Numbered from the stretch's first letter, positions 51,740 through 60,734 are shown. The stretch: DNA of 64,000 nt from CAYJLF01 sp964371055 (GCA_964371055.1 CAYJLF010000027.1:1-64000); one strand, 5' to 3'. The notes: generated from the sequence alone by a model not told the origin. Program-made: numbers and translations.

Positions 51740-52774
51740 ATGATGCCGAAACCGAACCTGCCACGCCGCCGATTCGTGGGGCCGATCGTCCCTGCCGAAA
51801 TCTCGGGCGAACGACGCCTTGGCTTCCTGCCGGCTGATCTTCTCTCTCTTGCCTATCTGGCGGTCACGACCGCTGTCGTGCTCCTGGGTCACGGAAGACT
51901 CGAACGCTGGAACCACTGGCTGTCGGTTCATCTCGGGCTCATCGTGGTCGTCGTCGCTCTGCGCTGGGTCCCGCGCCAGGGATTGCCGGTCCTGCAACTC
52001 GTCCGGGAGACGTACGCCCTGTGGTTGATGCCGGTCGGCTACCGCGCCGTCCAGGACCTGAACCGCATCACGACCTCCGGGTACTACGACGACATCGTCC
52101 TGGGGTGGGATCGCCTCCTGTTCGGTGGGCACCCTCACGCTTACCTGATGCAGGCGCTCCCGTGGCCGTGGCTCAGCGAGTACCTCCACTTCTCCTACAT
52201 CTTCTATCAGTTTTTGGTGCCGACCCTGGGCTTCACCCTCTTCTTCCAGAGGCGCTTCGAGGCACTGCGCGTGATGGCCACCACCGTGGTCCTGACGATG
52301 TACACCTGCTACCTGGTCTTCATCTTCTTTCCCGTCCTGGGACCGTACTACACCTTCGCGCGACCCGCGGGAGCCGACGCCGGCATCTTTCCGGCTCTGG
52401 TGGAGCGGATGCTGCAGGCCGGCGCCTCGCTCGGCGCGGCCTTCCCCTCATCCCACGTGGCGGGGTCGATGGCGGTCGCGATCGTGGCGCACCGTTTCGC
52501 GCGTCGCCTCTCTTACGCGCTCATCGTGCTCGCCTTCTCGATCCTGGTGGCGACGGTGTACGGCTCGTTCCACTATGCCGTCGATGCTCTGGCGGGATTC
52601 ATCTACGGCGTGACCATGGCGTTGCTGGGGCCCCGACTGCATGCCTTTTTGCTGCGGCGGACACGCCTGCCGATGATCAGGCTTCGCTTTCCGCACCTGC
52701 GGTTCTACTGGCGCGGGCGTTTTCGCGGGGAGGACGTGCGCGCCCGGTTCCAGCGTCCGAACAGACGGCCGTAG
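51740..52774 (+). CDS. PAP2-type membrane enzyme (Aur1/inositol phosphorylceramide synthase-like)
   Basis: A 344-residue polytopic protein. It has an N-terminal cytoplasmic arginine-rich segment, membrane helices, a conserved-looking VQDLNRITTSGYYDDIVLGW and LSEYLHFSYIFYQFLVPTLG, then the PAP2 motifs GAAFPSSHVAGSMAVAIVAH and YGSFHYAVDALAGFIYGV (catalytic His and Asp). The layout with D-x-x-L-F-G-G-H and a late H-Y-x-x-D matches the PAP2_3/Aur1-type lipid phosphotransferases more than simple undecaprenyl pyrophosphatases. After ceramide genes, a ceramide headgroup transferase or phosphatase is the best guess. It lies 58 nt after the CerR-like gene; its 3' end faces the LVIVD gene. Confidence 0.72.
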   Translation: MMPKPNLPRRRFVGPIVPAEISGERRLGFLPADLLSLAYLAVTTAVVLLGHGRLERWNHWLSVHLGLIVVVVALRWVPRQGLPVLQLVRETYALWLMPVGYRAVQDLNRITTSGYYDDIVLGWDRLLFGGHPHAYLMQALPWPWLSEYLHFSYIFYQFLVPTLGFTLFFQRRFEALRVMATTVVLTMYTCYLVFIFFPVLGPYYTFARPAGADAGIFPALVERMLQAGASLGAAFPSSHVAGSMAVAIVAHRFARRLSYALIVLAFSILVATVYGSFHYAVDALAGFIYGVTMALLGPRLHAFLLRRTRLPMIRLRFPHLRFYWRGRFRGEDVRARFQRPNRRP

Positions 52775-52796
52775 GCCGGCCCCCGGGAGCGCGGCC

Positions 52797-55064
52797 TCAA
52801 CGGACCAGGGCGATTCGCGCCGAGGCCGAGGTCCCGGCCTGCTCCAGGCGGATGAGGTAGGAGCCCGATGGGAGCGGACGCCCGTCGTCGGTGTTCCCGT
52901 CCCACTGCACGGCGTGCCATCCGGCTCGAGACAGACCGAGAGAGATCCGGCGCAAGAGGCGGCCGGTCGGGTCGAACACCTCGAGGCGGGCCGGTCCTTC
53001 TCGCGCCAGGCCGAAGCTGATCGTGGTCGCTCCCCGGCTCGGCACCGGCGCCAGCGCGAGCGACAGAGCCATGCCCGGGACCTTCCTTCCGTGGTCGTCG
53101 ATCCCCGCTCCGGCGCACTGCAGGGGCAGACCGCGCAGACCGGACGCGTCTGCCAGCCAGACCCCGGCCGCGGAGGTCGCGACGTCATAGGGCGTCTGGA
53201 TAGCGTTGGCGCCCCCGATCCGGCGGGGAAGCGCCGGGTCCCCCACATCGATCACGTGGAGACCGGAAGTGGAGCTGGTGACGTAGGCGTAGTCCCCTCG
53301 CAGGGCGACCGATTCGCAGGGACCGATGTCGGCGAGCCTCCCCGTGACCTGCGGTGAGAGCGGGTCGGAGAGATCGATCACGTCGAGGCCGAGGCTCCCT
53401 ACGAGGTACGCGAATCCGTACCGTACGGCCAGCCCCGAGGAGGCGCCCGGCGTATCCAGGCTGGAGACGATCTGCAGCGCGGAGGGATTGCCCCGGTCGA
53501 CCACGACGAGGCCGGCATACGTATCAGCCACGTAGAGGTAGGGTCCGGACGCCGCGATGTCCAGGGCCGAGGCCGGCGGTGCCAGGTGTCCGACGACGAC
53601 CGGCGATGAGGGATTCGTGACATCGACCGCGACGATGCCACCCTGGCCGGCGGCGACGAAGGCGTACCCGTCGGCGGGTGCAACTCCGTGGATGTAGGTG
53701 TTCGGGTAGTTGATGAGGACTCCCCCGACGAAGTGGGGTTGGGTCGGGTCGGAGATGTCCGCGACCCGCAGGACTCGCGAGAAGTCGCCGTTCCATCCGA
53801 CGTAGGCGAACTCCCCCGACATGGCCACGCACCCGATGTAGTCCGACAGCAGGGACGCGCTCCCGAGGATCTGGGGCGAAGCGGCGTCCGAGACATCGAC
53901 GACCCAGAGCGCGGGAGCGTCCGACCCGCCGTTGGTCCCGACGCACGCGATCGTCCCGCTGACCTCCACGGCCCTTCCCTCTCCGGGCAGGTACAGGATC
54001 CCCTCTTCGGGCGGGGGACTCGTGGTGTCGATGATCCTCAGCCCTCCTTCCGCCGCCGCCACGCAGGCAAACTGGCCGGTCAGAGCGACTCCCGAGGCGT
54101 AGCCCAGCGTCCCGATGCCGCGAACGCGCACCGGGGAGGCGGGATCGGAAAGATCGACCTCCTGGAGGCCGCAGGAGTAGGCCGCGACGAAGGCGCGGGA
54201 ACCGGAGAGCGCCACGTCCTTCGCGTATCCCGGGAGCGACATGCTTCCGACCACCTCGGGCAACGCCGGCTCGGAGAGATCGATGACCCGAAGACCCGAC
54301 GCCCCCGCGGTGACGCAGGCCAGATCGTCTTCGATCCGCACGCTCGTGGCGTGTCCGGCCACCGTGGCCAGGAGTTGCGGGGCGGAGGGTACCGAGATGT
54401 CGACCACGTGCAGGCCTGACGGTCCATCCGCGATGCAGGCGTAGCCGCCCCTGACCGAGACCGCCAGGGCCCATCCGGGAGTATCCAGCGCACCGATGAC
54501 CACGGGAGAGGCTGGATCGGAGACGTCGATCACGCTCAGGCCGTGGGCCTCATCGGTCATGAAGGCGGTCGTCCCAGCGATGGCCACGCCACGGATCGCA
54601 CCCGAAGCGACGAGGCCCCGGGCCACCGGTTCCGCCGGGTTCGTCACATCGATCAGCCTGAGACCGAATCCCCGATCAGCGACGGCGACCAGCGAGCCGG
54701 TGACCGTGACTGCACTCGCCAGACCCGGAGTGTCCAGGGTCCCCACCATCTGCGGGGACGAGGGGTCCGTGAGATCCACGACCTGAAGGCCCCGGGCATC
54801 GCCCACGACGAACGCGAGGGTGCCGCTGGTTGCGACTCCCTCGGCCCAGTCCTCGAAGCTGATGCCGGCCGTGCAGTAGAGCTGTTCCGCAAAATCGGTG
54901 CACTCGGCGAGGGCGGAGCGGCCTCCGCCGGCTGTGCCCGACGCGATCATGATCAGCGCCATCAACGGCATGGTCGCGCCGGCCCGGAGGCGGGTGATCC
55001 GGGGGGAGCGGCCCCGCCAGGGGGACCGGCGAGGGCGAGGTCGGCTGAGCGTGGACACCATCAT
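52797..55064 (-). CDS. secreted LVIVD-repeat propeller protein with sorting domain
   Basis: A 755-residue exported protein. After an arginine-rich start and the hydrophobic MPLMALIMIASGTAGGGRSA come many repeats of about 42 residues with phrases such as GLQVVDLTDPSSPQMVG, GLRLIDVTNPAEPVARG, GLSVIDVSDPASPVVIG and GLHVVDISVPSAPQLLA: the LVIVD repeat of predicted beta-propellers. The C-terminus is FlgD-like (APVPSRGATTISFGLAREG, VFDPTGRLLRRI, PSGSYLIRLEQAG, ARIALVR). The start at 55064 follows GGAGGG; the frame extends upstream but the promoter lies there. Likely a surface or secreted binding protein. Confidence 0.83.
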   Translation of the reverse strand: MMVSTLSRPRPRRSPWRGRSPRITRLRAGATMPLMALIMIASGTAGGGRSALAECTDFAEQLYCTAGISFEDWAEGVATSGTLAFVVGDARGLQVVDLTDPSSPQMVGTLDTPGLASAVTVTGSLVAVADRGFGLRLIDVTNPAEPVARGLVASGAIRGVAIAGTTAFMTDEAHGLSVIDVSDPASPVVIGALDTPGWALAVSVRGGYACIADGPSGLHVVDISVPSAPQLLATVAGHATSVRIEDDLACVTAGASGLRVIDLSEPALPEVVGSMSLPGYAKDVALSGSRAFVAAYSCGLQEVDLSDPASPVRVRGIGTLGYASGVALTGQFACVAAAEGGLRIIDTTSPPPEEGILYLPGEGRAVEVSGTIACVGTNGGSDAPALWVVDVSDAASPQILGSASLLSDYIGCVAMSGEFAYVGWNGDFSRVLRVADISDPTQPHFVGGVLINYPNTYIHGVAPADGYAFVAAGQGGIVAVDVTNPSSPVVVGHLAPPASALDIAASGPYLYVADTYAGLVVVDRGNPSALQIVSSLDTPGASSGLAVRYGFAYLVGSLGLDVIDLSDPLSPQVTGRLADIGPCESVALRGDYAYVTSSTSGLHVIDVGDPALPRRIGGANAIQTPYDVATSAAGVWLADASGLRGLPLQCAGAGIDDHGRKVPGMALSLALAPVPSRGATTISFGLAREGPARLEVFDPTGRLLRRISLGLSRAGWHAVQWDGNTDDGRPLPSGSYLIRLEQAGTSASARIALVR

Positions 55065-55111
55065 GTTGCCCTCCGTCGGAACGAGCGGCTCGGTTCGCGT
55101 CTGACGGGCCC

Positions 55112-55117
55112 ATTGTA
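55112..55117 (-). promoter_or_regulatory. extended -10 element for the LVIVD gene
   Basis: On the minus strand TGCTACAAT gives an extended -10 (TACAAT at 55117-55112) without a clear -35; the start at 55064 would follow by about 40 nt. It is divergent from the nuo promoter. Confidence 0.4.
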
Positions 55118-55156
55118 GCACAACTGAGACGCGATCCCTGCGGCTTCGCCCCTTTC

Positions 55157-55186
55157 TTGACGTCTGGAGGCGGCAGAGCGTACTCT
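55157..55186 (+). promoter_or_regulatory. sigma70-like promoter of the nuo operon
   Basis: TTGACG (55157-55162) and TACTCT (55181-55186) with an 18-nt spacer, about 85 nt before nuoA. Confidence 0.55.
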
Positions 55187-55271
55187 CCCGTGTTCGTTGT
55201 CGGAAGGGAGCGACCCTTCGAACGGGTCGCGTCGTCCGGAGTGCGGTGGGTCATGACGGGTGGAGGTGGCC

Positions 55272-55676
55272 TTGCAGTTTGACTTCGCCGTCGTGCTGCT
55301 CTTTCTGATGGTCAGCGCGACCGTGGTGGGGCTGGCGCTTTGGATCGGCCGCTTCATCCGGCCGAATCTGCCGGACGATGAAAAGGCCTCGACCTATGAA
55401 TGCGGTGAGCGGCCGATCGGCACGGCCTGGTTCAACTTCAACCCGCGCTTCTACCTCATCGCGCTGGTCTTCATCGTCTTTGACGCCGAGATCGCGCTGA
55501 CCTTTCCGGTCGCCACGGTGGTGCGGAAATGGATCGCCGAAGGGCGGGGAGCGATCGCCGTGGTGGAGATCGTGCTCTTCATCGCCATCCTGGTCGCGGC
55601 CCTGGCCTACGTCTGGGGCAAGGGAGAGCTCGACTGGTCGCGCGAGTTGACTGCCGACGACGGGGAGGTGCCGTGA
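55272..55676 (+). CDS. nuoA: NADH-quinone oxidoreductase subunit A
   Basis: A 134-residue three-helix membrane subunit of complex I. The key phrase YECGERPIGTAWFNFNPRFY carries the conserved C-G loop facing the quinone site, and LIALVFIVFDAEIALTFPVA holds the acidic residues of helix 2. I take the TTG at 55272 (MQFDFAVVLLFL) because GGAGG lies 5 nt upstream; GTG codons at 55260 and 55266 overlap or precede that site. Its stop overlaps the nuoB GTG by 4 nt. Confidence 0.9.
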   Translation: MQFDFAVVLLFLMVSATVVGLALWIGRFIRPNLPDDEKASTYECGERPIGTAWFNFNPRFYLIALVFIVFDAEIALTFPVATVVRKWIAEGRGAIAVVEIVLFIAILVAALAYVWGKGELDWSRELTADDGEVP

Positions 55677-56233
55677 GCGACATTCTGCGTCCGCCGACTT
55701 CGGATCTCGGCGGCCCCACCGTCTGCCCGTCCGGGGGAGACAGCGCGCCTTTCGTCGTGACCACGAGGGTCGACGACCTGGTCAACTGGTTCCGCGAGTC
55801 CTCGATCTGGTACCTGCTCTTCGCCACCGCCTGCTGCGGGATCGAACTGATGCAGACCGGCGGACCCCGCACCGATCTCGACCGCTTCGGCGCGGTCTTT
55901 CGCTCGACGCCACGCCAGTCCGACCTCCTCATCGTCGCCGGGACGATCACCTACAAGATGGCCGATCGAGTGCGTCTGATCTATGCCCAGATGGCCGAAC
56001 CGAAGTACGTCATGGCGATGGGGAGCTGCGCCAATTGCGGCGGGCTCTTCCAGCCTTCCTATTCCGTGGTGCCGGGCGTCGATGCGGTCGTGCCGGTCGA
56101 CATCTACCTGCCGGGGTGCCCGCCGAGGCCGGAGGCGCTGAACGAGGCCATCCTCCGGCTGCAGGACCTCATGAAGCAGGAGCACTGGGCCAGCCGCCGC
56201 AAGGGAAGGACGCCGGAAAAGGATCGAACTTGA
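55673..56233 (+). CDS. nuoB: NADH-quinone oxidoreductase subunit B
   Basis: A 186-residue subunit carrying the terminal 4Fe-4S cluster N2. The four ligands are visible: adjacent Cys54-Cys55 in FATACCGIELMQTGGPRTDL, Cys119 in AMGSCANCGGLFQPSYSVVP and Cys149 in IYLPGCPPRPEALNEAIL. The start GTG at 55673 overlaps the nuoA stop (GTGA). The next gene overlaps its stop in turn. Confidence 0.94.
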   Translation: MSDILRPPTSDLGGPTVCPSGGDSAPFVVTTRVDDLVNWFRESSIWYLLFATACCGIELMQTGGPRTDLDRFGAVFRSTPRQSDLLIVAGTITYKMADRVRLIYAQMAEPKYVMAMGSCANCGGLFQPSYSVVPGVDAVVPVDIYLPGCPPRPEALNEAILRLQDLMKQEHWASRRKGRTPEKDRT

Positions 56234-57933
56234 CCGCAGACGAGATCTACGCCCGCTTGCAGGCCGCGTTGCCCGACGCGGTCGAGGAATACGAGTCGGC
56301 CCTGGTCGATCCGGTCATCCGCGTGAAACCGCCGTTCCTGCACCAGGCGGCCCGTTTCCTGCGCGACGACCCCGCGACGAGGATGCACTACCTGCGGCTT
56401 CTCACCGCCACCGATCGTCCCGCCCCGGCCGGGAAGGGCGAGCCCGGCGATGAGCCCCGCGAGAGCGACCAGGGCGTCGACCAGGGCGTCATCGAGGTCG
56501 TCTATCACCTCTGGTCCTACGAGCATGCGCACGGGTGCCAACTGCGCGCCCGGCTCGACCGGCGCGATCCGATCGTCGCGACCGTCAGCGATCTCTGGCC
56601 GGTGGCGAACTGGCATGAGCGGGAGGCGTTCGACCTGCTCGGCGTGGTCTTCAGCGGTCATCCGAATCTGAAGCGGATCATGATGCCCGAGGACTGGATC
56701 GGCCATCCGCTCCGCAAGGACTACGTCCGGCCGGAGCGGTATCACGGCCTCCCCACCACGCGTGCCGCCGTCATGGCGGAGGGGCCGGTGGTGGCCCAGC
56801 CGGCGATGCACGGGGTGAAAGCCGAGCCGGTCTCCGGCTACATGCGCCTCAATATGGGGCCGCACCATCCCGCCACCCACGGGGTGATCAACTTCCTCCT
56901 GGAGACCGACGGCGAGATCCTGAAGTCGGTGACCCCCGATGTCGGCTACCTCCATCGCGGCATCGAGAAGATCGCCGAACAGGTCGGCTACGTCGGCACG
57001 ATGCCCTACACCGACCGGGTCGACTATCTCGGCGCGATGTTCACCAACCATGGCTGGGCCCTGGCGGTGGAGAAGCTGGCCGGAATCGAGGTGCCGCCGC
57101 GCGCCGAGTACTGCCGCGTCATCGCCAGCGAGCTCAACCGCATCGCCAGCCATCTGATCGCCACCGGCGCCCTCGCCATGGACCTCGGGGCCTTCACCCC
57201 CTTCCTGCACTGGATCCGCGAGCGCGAGAAGATCAACGACATCATGGAGCGGATCTGCGGGGCGCGGCTGACGTACAACTACATGCGCTTCGGCGGGGTC
57301 TCGCGCGACATCGATGCGGAGACGATCGACATCATCCAGCGGTGGATGGAGCACTTCGAGCCTCTGATGGGAGAGTTCGATCGCCTGATCAGCGGCAACG
57401 AGATCTTCGTCCGCCGGCTGGCCGGCGTGGCCGCGATCAAGCCCGAGGATGCGATCGCCTACGGGGTGGTGGGGCCGAACCTGCGCGCCTCCGGCGTCGC
57501 CTGGGACCTGCGGCGGCACGAGCCCTACTCGATCTACCACGAGTTCGATTGGGACGTCGTCACGGGGCGCGCCATCCATGGCACGCTCGGCGACGCGTTC
57601 GATCGCTATGACTGCCGTCTCCGGGAGATCCGGGAGAGCCTGAAGATCCTGCGCCAGGCCTGTGCCCGCATCCCGGAGGGGGAGGTGCGGTCCAAGGTCG
57701 GGCGCGTCAAGCCCGCTGCCAACGAGGTCTACGCCCGGGTCGAGGGGCCCCGGGGCGAGTGCGGGTTCTACGTCGTTTCGGACGGAACCGAGAAGCCGTA
57801 CCGGGCGCGCTTCCGGACCGGTTCCTTCACCGCCATGACCATCATCGAGCACTTGAGCCCGGGGCTGATGATCGCCGACCTGGTCGCGCTCATCGGCTCG
57901 CTCGACGTCATCGCGCCGGAGATTGACCGTTGA
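56230..57933 (+). CDS. nuoCD: fused NADH-quinone oxidoreductase subunits C and D
   Basis: A 567-residue fusion. Residues about 1-180 are NuoC (VIRVKPPFLHQAARFLRDDP, then the 30-kDa signature NWHEREAFDLLGVVFSGHPN and MPEDWIGHPLRKDY); after a linker, NuoD begins at about 200 (MRLNMGPHHPATHGVINFLL, YLHRGIEKIAEQ) and continues with the quinone-site region and the C-terminal PKGE-like end that here reads EGPRGECGFYVVSDG. The NuoCD fusion is known in several phyla. The TTG at 56230 overlaps the nuoB stop (TTGA). Confidence 0.93.
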   Translation: MTADEIYARLQAALPDAVEEYESALVDPVIRVKPPFLHQAARFLRDDPATRMHYLRLLTATDRPAPAGKGEPGDEPRESDQGVDQGVIEVVYHLWSYEHAHGCQLRARLDRRDPIVATVSDLWPVANWHEREAFDLLGVVFSGHPNLKRIMMPEDWIGHPLRKDYVRPERYHGLPTTRAAVMAEGPVVAQPAMHGVKAEPVSGYMRLNMGPHHPATHGVINFLLETDGEILKSVTPDVGYLHRGIEKIAEQVGYVGTMPYTDRVDYLGAMFTNHGWALAVEKLAGIEVPPRAEYCRVIASELNRIASHLIATGALAMDLGAFTPFLHWIREREKINDIMERICGARLTYNYMRFGGVSRDIDAETIDIIQRWMEHFEPLMGEFDRLISGNEIFVRRLAGVAAIKPEDAIAYGVVGPNLRASGVAWDLRRHEPYSIYHEFDWDVVTGRAIHGTLGDAFDRYDCRLREIRESLKILRQACARIPEGEVRSKVGRVKPAANEVYARVEGPRGECGFYVVSDGTEKPYRARFRTGSFTAMTIIEHLSPGLMIADLVALIGSLDVIAPEIDR

Positions 57934-59201
57934 ACATCCTGCAGCGGGCGGCGGACCGCCTGATCGAGGGGTTGTTCCGGGCGGATCCCGCCTCCTGGCC
58001 CTACGCCTGGATCGTCTACGCCGCGATCATCGTCGCGGCGGCGTTCGTCGTCTTCGCCTTCGTGGCGATCTTCGCCGGACCGGTGAGCTGGATCGAGCGG
58101 CGGATCGCCGGGCGGATCCAGTCGCGGATCGGCCCCAACCGCACCGGCCCGCAGGGCGCGCTGCAGTGGCTGGCCGACGGGATCAAGTGCTGGCTGAAGG
58201 AGGACCTGGTGCCGGCCGCGGCCGATAAGCCGCTCTTTTTGGCCGCTCCCTACCTCGTCTTCACCGGAATGTTCGGCGCCTTCGTCGTACTGCCGTTCGG
58301 CGCGCACATCATCGGCGCCAACCTGAACGTCGGCCTGCTCTACATCCTGGCGGTGACCTCGGTCGTGGTCGTCGGCCTGCTCATGGCCGGCTGGGGCAGC
58401 AACTCCAAGTGGGCCCTCTTCGGCGGCGTGCGCAGCGCGGCCCAGCTCGTGTCGTACGAGATCCCCTCGGCCTTCTCGCTCATGGCGGTCGTGCTGATCG
58501 CCGGCACGCTCTCTACCCAGGAGATCGTCGAGGCGCAGGGGGGCTGGCCGTGGGAGTGGTTCATCTTCCGCAACCCGTTCCTCTTCGCCGCCTTCTTCCT
58601 CTACTTCACGGCCGCGATCGCGGAGGGGAACCGGACGCCGTTCGATCTGCCGGAGGCGGAGAGCGAGATCATCGCGGGGTACAACATCGAGTACTCGGGG
58701 ATGCGCTTCCTCTTCTTCCTCTTCGCCGAGTGGGCCAACATCTGGATCATGTGCGCCATCGCCACGCTGTCGTTCCTCGGCGGCTGGCAGATCCCCGGGG
58801 TCCGGCCCGAGCAGATCGCGGCCAGCACCGGATGGGCCTTCGCGGGGTGGCAGCTTCTCTCCTTCCTCGTCTTCGTGCTGAAGGGAACGGTGCTGGTTTT
58901 CATCGTCATCCAGATCCGCTGGACGCTGCCGCGCCTGCGCGTCGACCAGCTCATGATCACCTGCTGGAAGTACCTCGTGCCGCTCTCCCTCTCCGCCGTG
59001 CTCGGGGTCCTGATCCTCATGGTGGTCATCCCGGAGCGCGGGATCGCGGACTGGGTGCTTCGCGGCGTCATGCTGCTGCTCGGGCTCGTCGTCACCATGG
59101 TCTATGTTTCCCGGATCCGCATGACCTACCTGGTGGACCGGGATCGCTATAAGAAACTGGAGGGCCAGGATCTATGGTACCCGCCGTATCGCCTCCCGTG
59201 A
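57930..59201 (+). CDS. nuoH: NADH-quinone oxidoreductase subunit H
   Basis: A 423-residue eight-helix subunit forming the quinone chamber: IERRIAGRIQSRIGPNRTGP, LQWLADGIKCWLKEDLVPAA, ALFGGVRSAAQLVSYEIPSA, RTPFDLPEAESEIIAGYNIE and YSGMRFLFFLFAEWANIWIM are the expected blocks. It starts at TTG 57930 overlapping the nuoCD stop. Two extra C-terminal segments make it longer than the average 330-350 residues. No nuoE, nuoF or nuoG lies between it and nuoCD. Confidence 0.94.
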   Translation: MNILQRAADRLIEGLFRADPASWPYAWIVYAAIIVAAAFVVFAFVAIFAGPVSWIERRIAGRIQSRIGPNRTGPQGALQWLADGIKCWLKEDLVPAAADKPLFLAAPYLVFTGMFGAFVVLPFGAHIIGANLNVGLLYILAVTSVVVVGLLMAGWGSNSKWALFGGVRSAAQLVSYEIPSAFSLMAVVLIAGTLSTQEIVEAQGGWPWEWFIFRNPFLFAAFFLYFTAAIAEGNRTPFDLPEAESEIIAGYNIEYSGMRFLFFLFAEWANIWIMCAIATLSFLGGWQIPGVRPEQIAASTGWAFAGWQLLSFLVFVLKGTVLVFIVIQIRWTLPRLRVDQLMITCWKYLVPLSLSAVLGVLILMVVIPERGIADWVLRGVMLLLGLVVTMVYVSRIRMTYLVDRDRYKKLEGQDLWYPPYRLP

Positions 59202-59887
59202 AATCGCACCGGGGGGGACCGCGCCGGCATCCGGTCCGGAGCTACTTCGGCAACATCCGTAACGCGGTCGCCTCGACCTTCGAGGGGATGAGCGTGACGA
59301 TGAGCTGGATGTTCCGCCGGCCGATGACCATCCAGTATCCCGACCGAACCGAGAAGCCGGTGCAGCAGATGCTCCCCGCGAACTACCGCGGGATCCTGGA
59401 GGTCGACCTCGATCGGTGCACGGCCTGCCTGCGCTGCGAAAAGGCCTGCCCGCTGGGGTGCATCTCGATCGAGGTCTGCAAGAACCCCACGACGGGGAAC
59501 CGCGACCTGAGCAAGTTCGACATCGACATCGGGCTCTGCATGTACTGCGGACTCTGCGCCGAGGCCTGCAACTTCGATGCGCTCGATCACACCCGGGAGT
59601 TCGAAGGAACGATGACGAATCCGGGAGACCTGACCCTCCGTTTCGTCAAGGAGCCGCGCGAGGTGACGAAGCTGAAGGAACCCGAGATGGCGCCGCGCCG
59701 GCCGAAGGGGTCGATCCTGGCGAAGATGATTCCCGCCTTCGGGCGGCGGAACCTCGAAACCGGGGCCCTGGCGGCCAGGGATGAGCCCGCGCGACCCCGA
59801 CCGGACGAGGGGCCCGCGGCGGCCGACCCGCCCGCGCCGGAACCGGCGCCCGCGGAGAATCCGAACCCACCGGAGTCGAAGGAATGA
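59174..59887 (+). CDS. nuoI: NADH-quinone oxidoreductase subunit I
   Basis: A 237-residue subunit with clusters N6a and N6b: CTACLRCEKACPLGCISIEV starting at about residue 82 and CMYCGLCAEACNFDALDHTR at about 122. RGILEVDLDRC precedes the first site. The C-terminal 70 residues are a proline/alanine/glutamate-rich extension absent from common NuoI. The gene overlaps nuoH by 28 nt and its stop overlaps nuoJ. Confidence 0.93.
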   Translation: MVPAVSPPVKSHRGGPRRHPVRSYFGNIRNAVASTFEGMSVTMSWMFRRPMTIQYPDRTEKPVQQMLPANYRGILEVDLDRCTACLRCEKACPLGCISIEVCKNPTTGNRDLSKFDIDIGLCMYCGLCAEACNFDALDHTREFEGTMTNPGDLTLRFVKEPREVTKLKEPEMAPRRPKGSILAKMIPAFGRRNLETGALAARDEPARPRPDEGPAAADPPAPEPAPAENPNPPESKE

Positions 59888-60426
59888 ATGACTCTCTGAT
59901 CCGGGTCGTGCTCTTCTACTTCCTGGGTGCGATCACCCTGGGGGGCGCGGCGCTGGTCGCCTTCTCCCGGAACATCGTCCACAGTGCGTTCGCGCTCCTG
60001 GGGACCTTTGCGGGAGTGGCCGGCCTCTATGCCTATCTCTCGGCCGACCTGGTGGCGGTGATCCAGGTGATGGTCTATGTCGGCGGCGTGCTGATCCTGA
60101 TCCTCTTCGCGGTGATGCTGACCGCACGGATCGAACATACCGAGGTGAGCAATCCGACCCTCGGGCGGGTCCCCGGCTGGCTGGCCCTGCTCGCGACCGC
60201 CGCCGTGCTGGTCTTCACCGGGATCAGCGTCTTCGGCCATCGCGTGCAGCCGGCGGTGCCGGGTCCGACGACCGGGCTGATCGGTGACGCGCTCCTGAGC
60301 CGGTACGTGCTTCCCTTCGAAGTGATCTCGGTCCTTCTGCTCGCGGCGCTGCTCGGCGCGGTGACCATCGCGGGGGGGCGGCTGCGGCGTCCGACGGGCG
60401 ACCGGAGCAAGGAGGAGGCGCTGTGA
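59884..60426 (+). CDS. nuoJ: NADH-quinone oxidoreductase subunit J
   Basis: A 180-residue five-helix membrane subunit. VVLFYFLGAITLGGAALVAF, NIVHSAFALLGTFAGVAGLY and the mid-protein DLVAVIQVMVYVGGVLILIL (with the pi-bulge helix typical of NuoJ) identify it. Start overlaps nuoI (ATGA), stop overlaps nuoK. Confidence 0.93.
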   Translation: MNDSLIRVVLFYFLGAITLGGAALVAFSRNIVHSAFALLGTFAGVAGLYAYLSADLVAVIQVMVYVGGVLILILFAVMLTARIEHTEVSNPTLGRVPGWLALLATAAVLVFTGISVFGHRVQPAVPGPTTGLIGDALLSRYVLPFEVISVLLLAALLGAVTIAGGRLRRPTGDRSKEEAL

Positions 60427-60731
60427 TCATCGGGCTGGGTCATTTCGTGACGGTCTCGGGGCTCCTCTTCTCGCTCGGGATCTACACGCTCGTGACGCGG
60501 CGCAATGCCGTCGCGCTCCTGATGGGAGTCGAGCTGATCCTGAACGCGGCCCTGCTCAACCTGGTCGCCTTTTCCCGGTACGGCGCGGGGCAGGTGGACG
60601 GACAGGTCTTCGCGCTCTTCGGGATCGTGCTAGCGGCGGCGGAGGCGGTGGTGGCGCTGGCGCTCGTGCTGCAGCTCTACCGGGCCTTCCGCTCGGTCGA
60701 CACGGCGGAGACGACGGAGTTGAGGGGGTAG
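60423..60731 (+). CDS. nuoK: NADH-quinone oxidoreductase subunit K
   Basis: A 102-residue three-helix proton-channel subunit. LFSLGIYTLVTRRNAVALLM, GVELILNAALLNLVAFSRYG (with the conserved glutamate) and FGIVLAAAEAVVALALVLQL (second glutamate) are typical. It starts at GTG 60423 within the nuoJ stop. Confidence 0.94.
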   Translation: MIIGLGHFVTVSGLLFSLGIYTLVTRRNAVALLMGVELILNAALLNLVAFSRYGAGQVDGQVFALFGIVLAAAEAVVALALVLQLYRAFRSVDTAETTELRG

Positions 60732-60734
60732 CGG

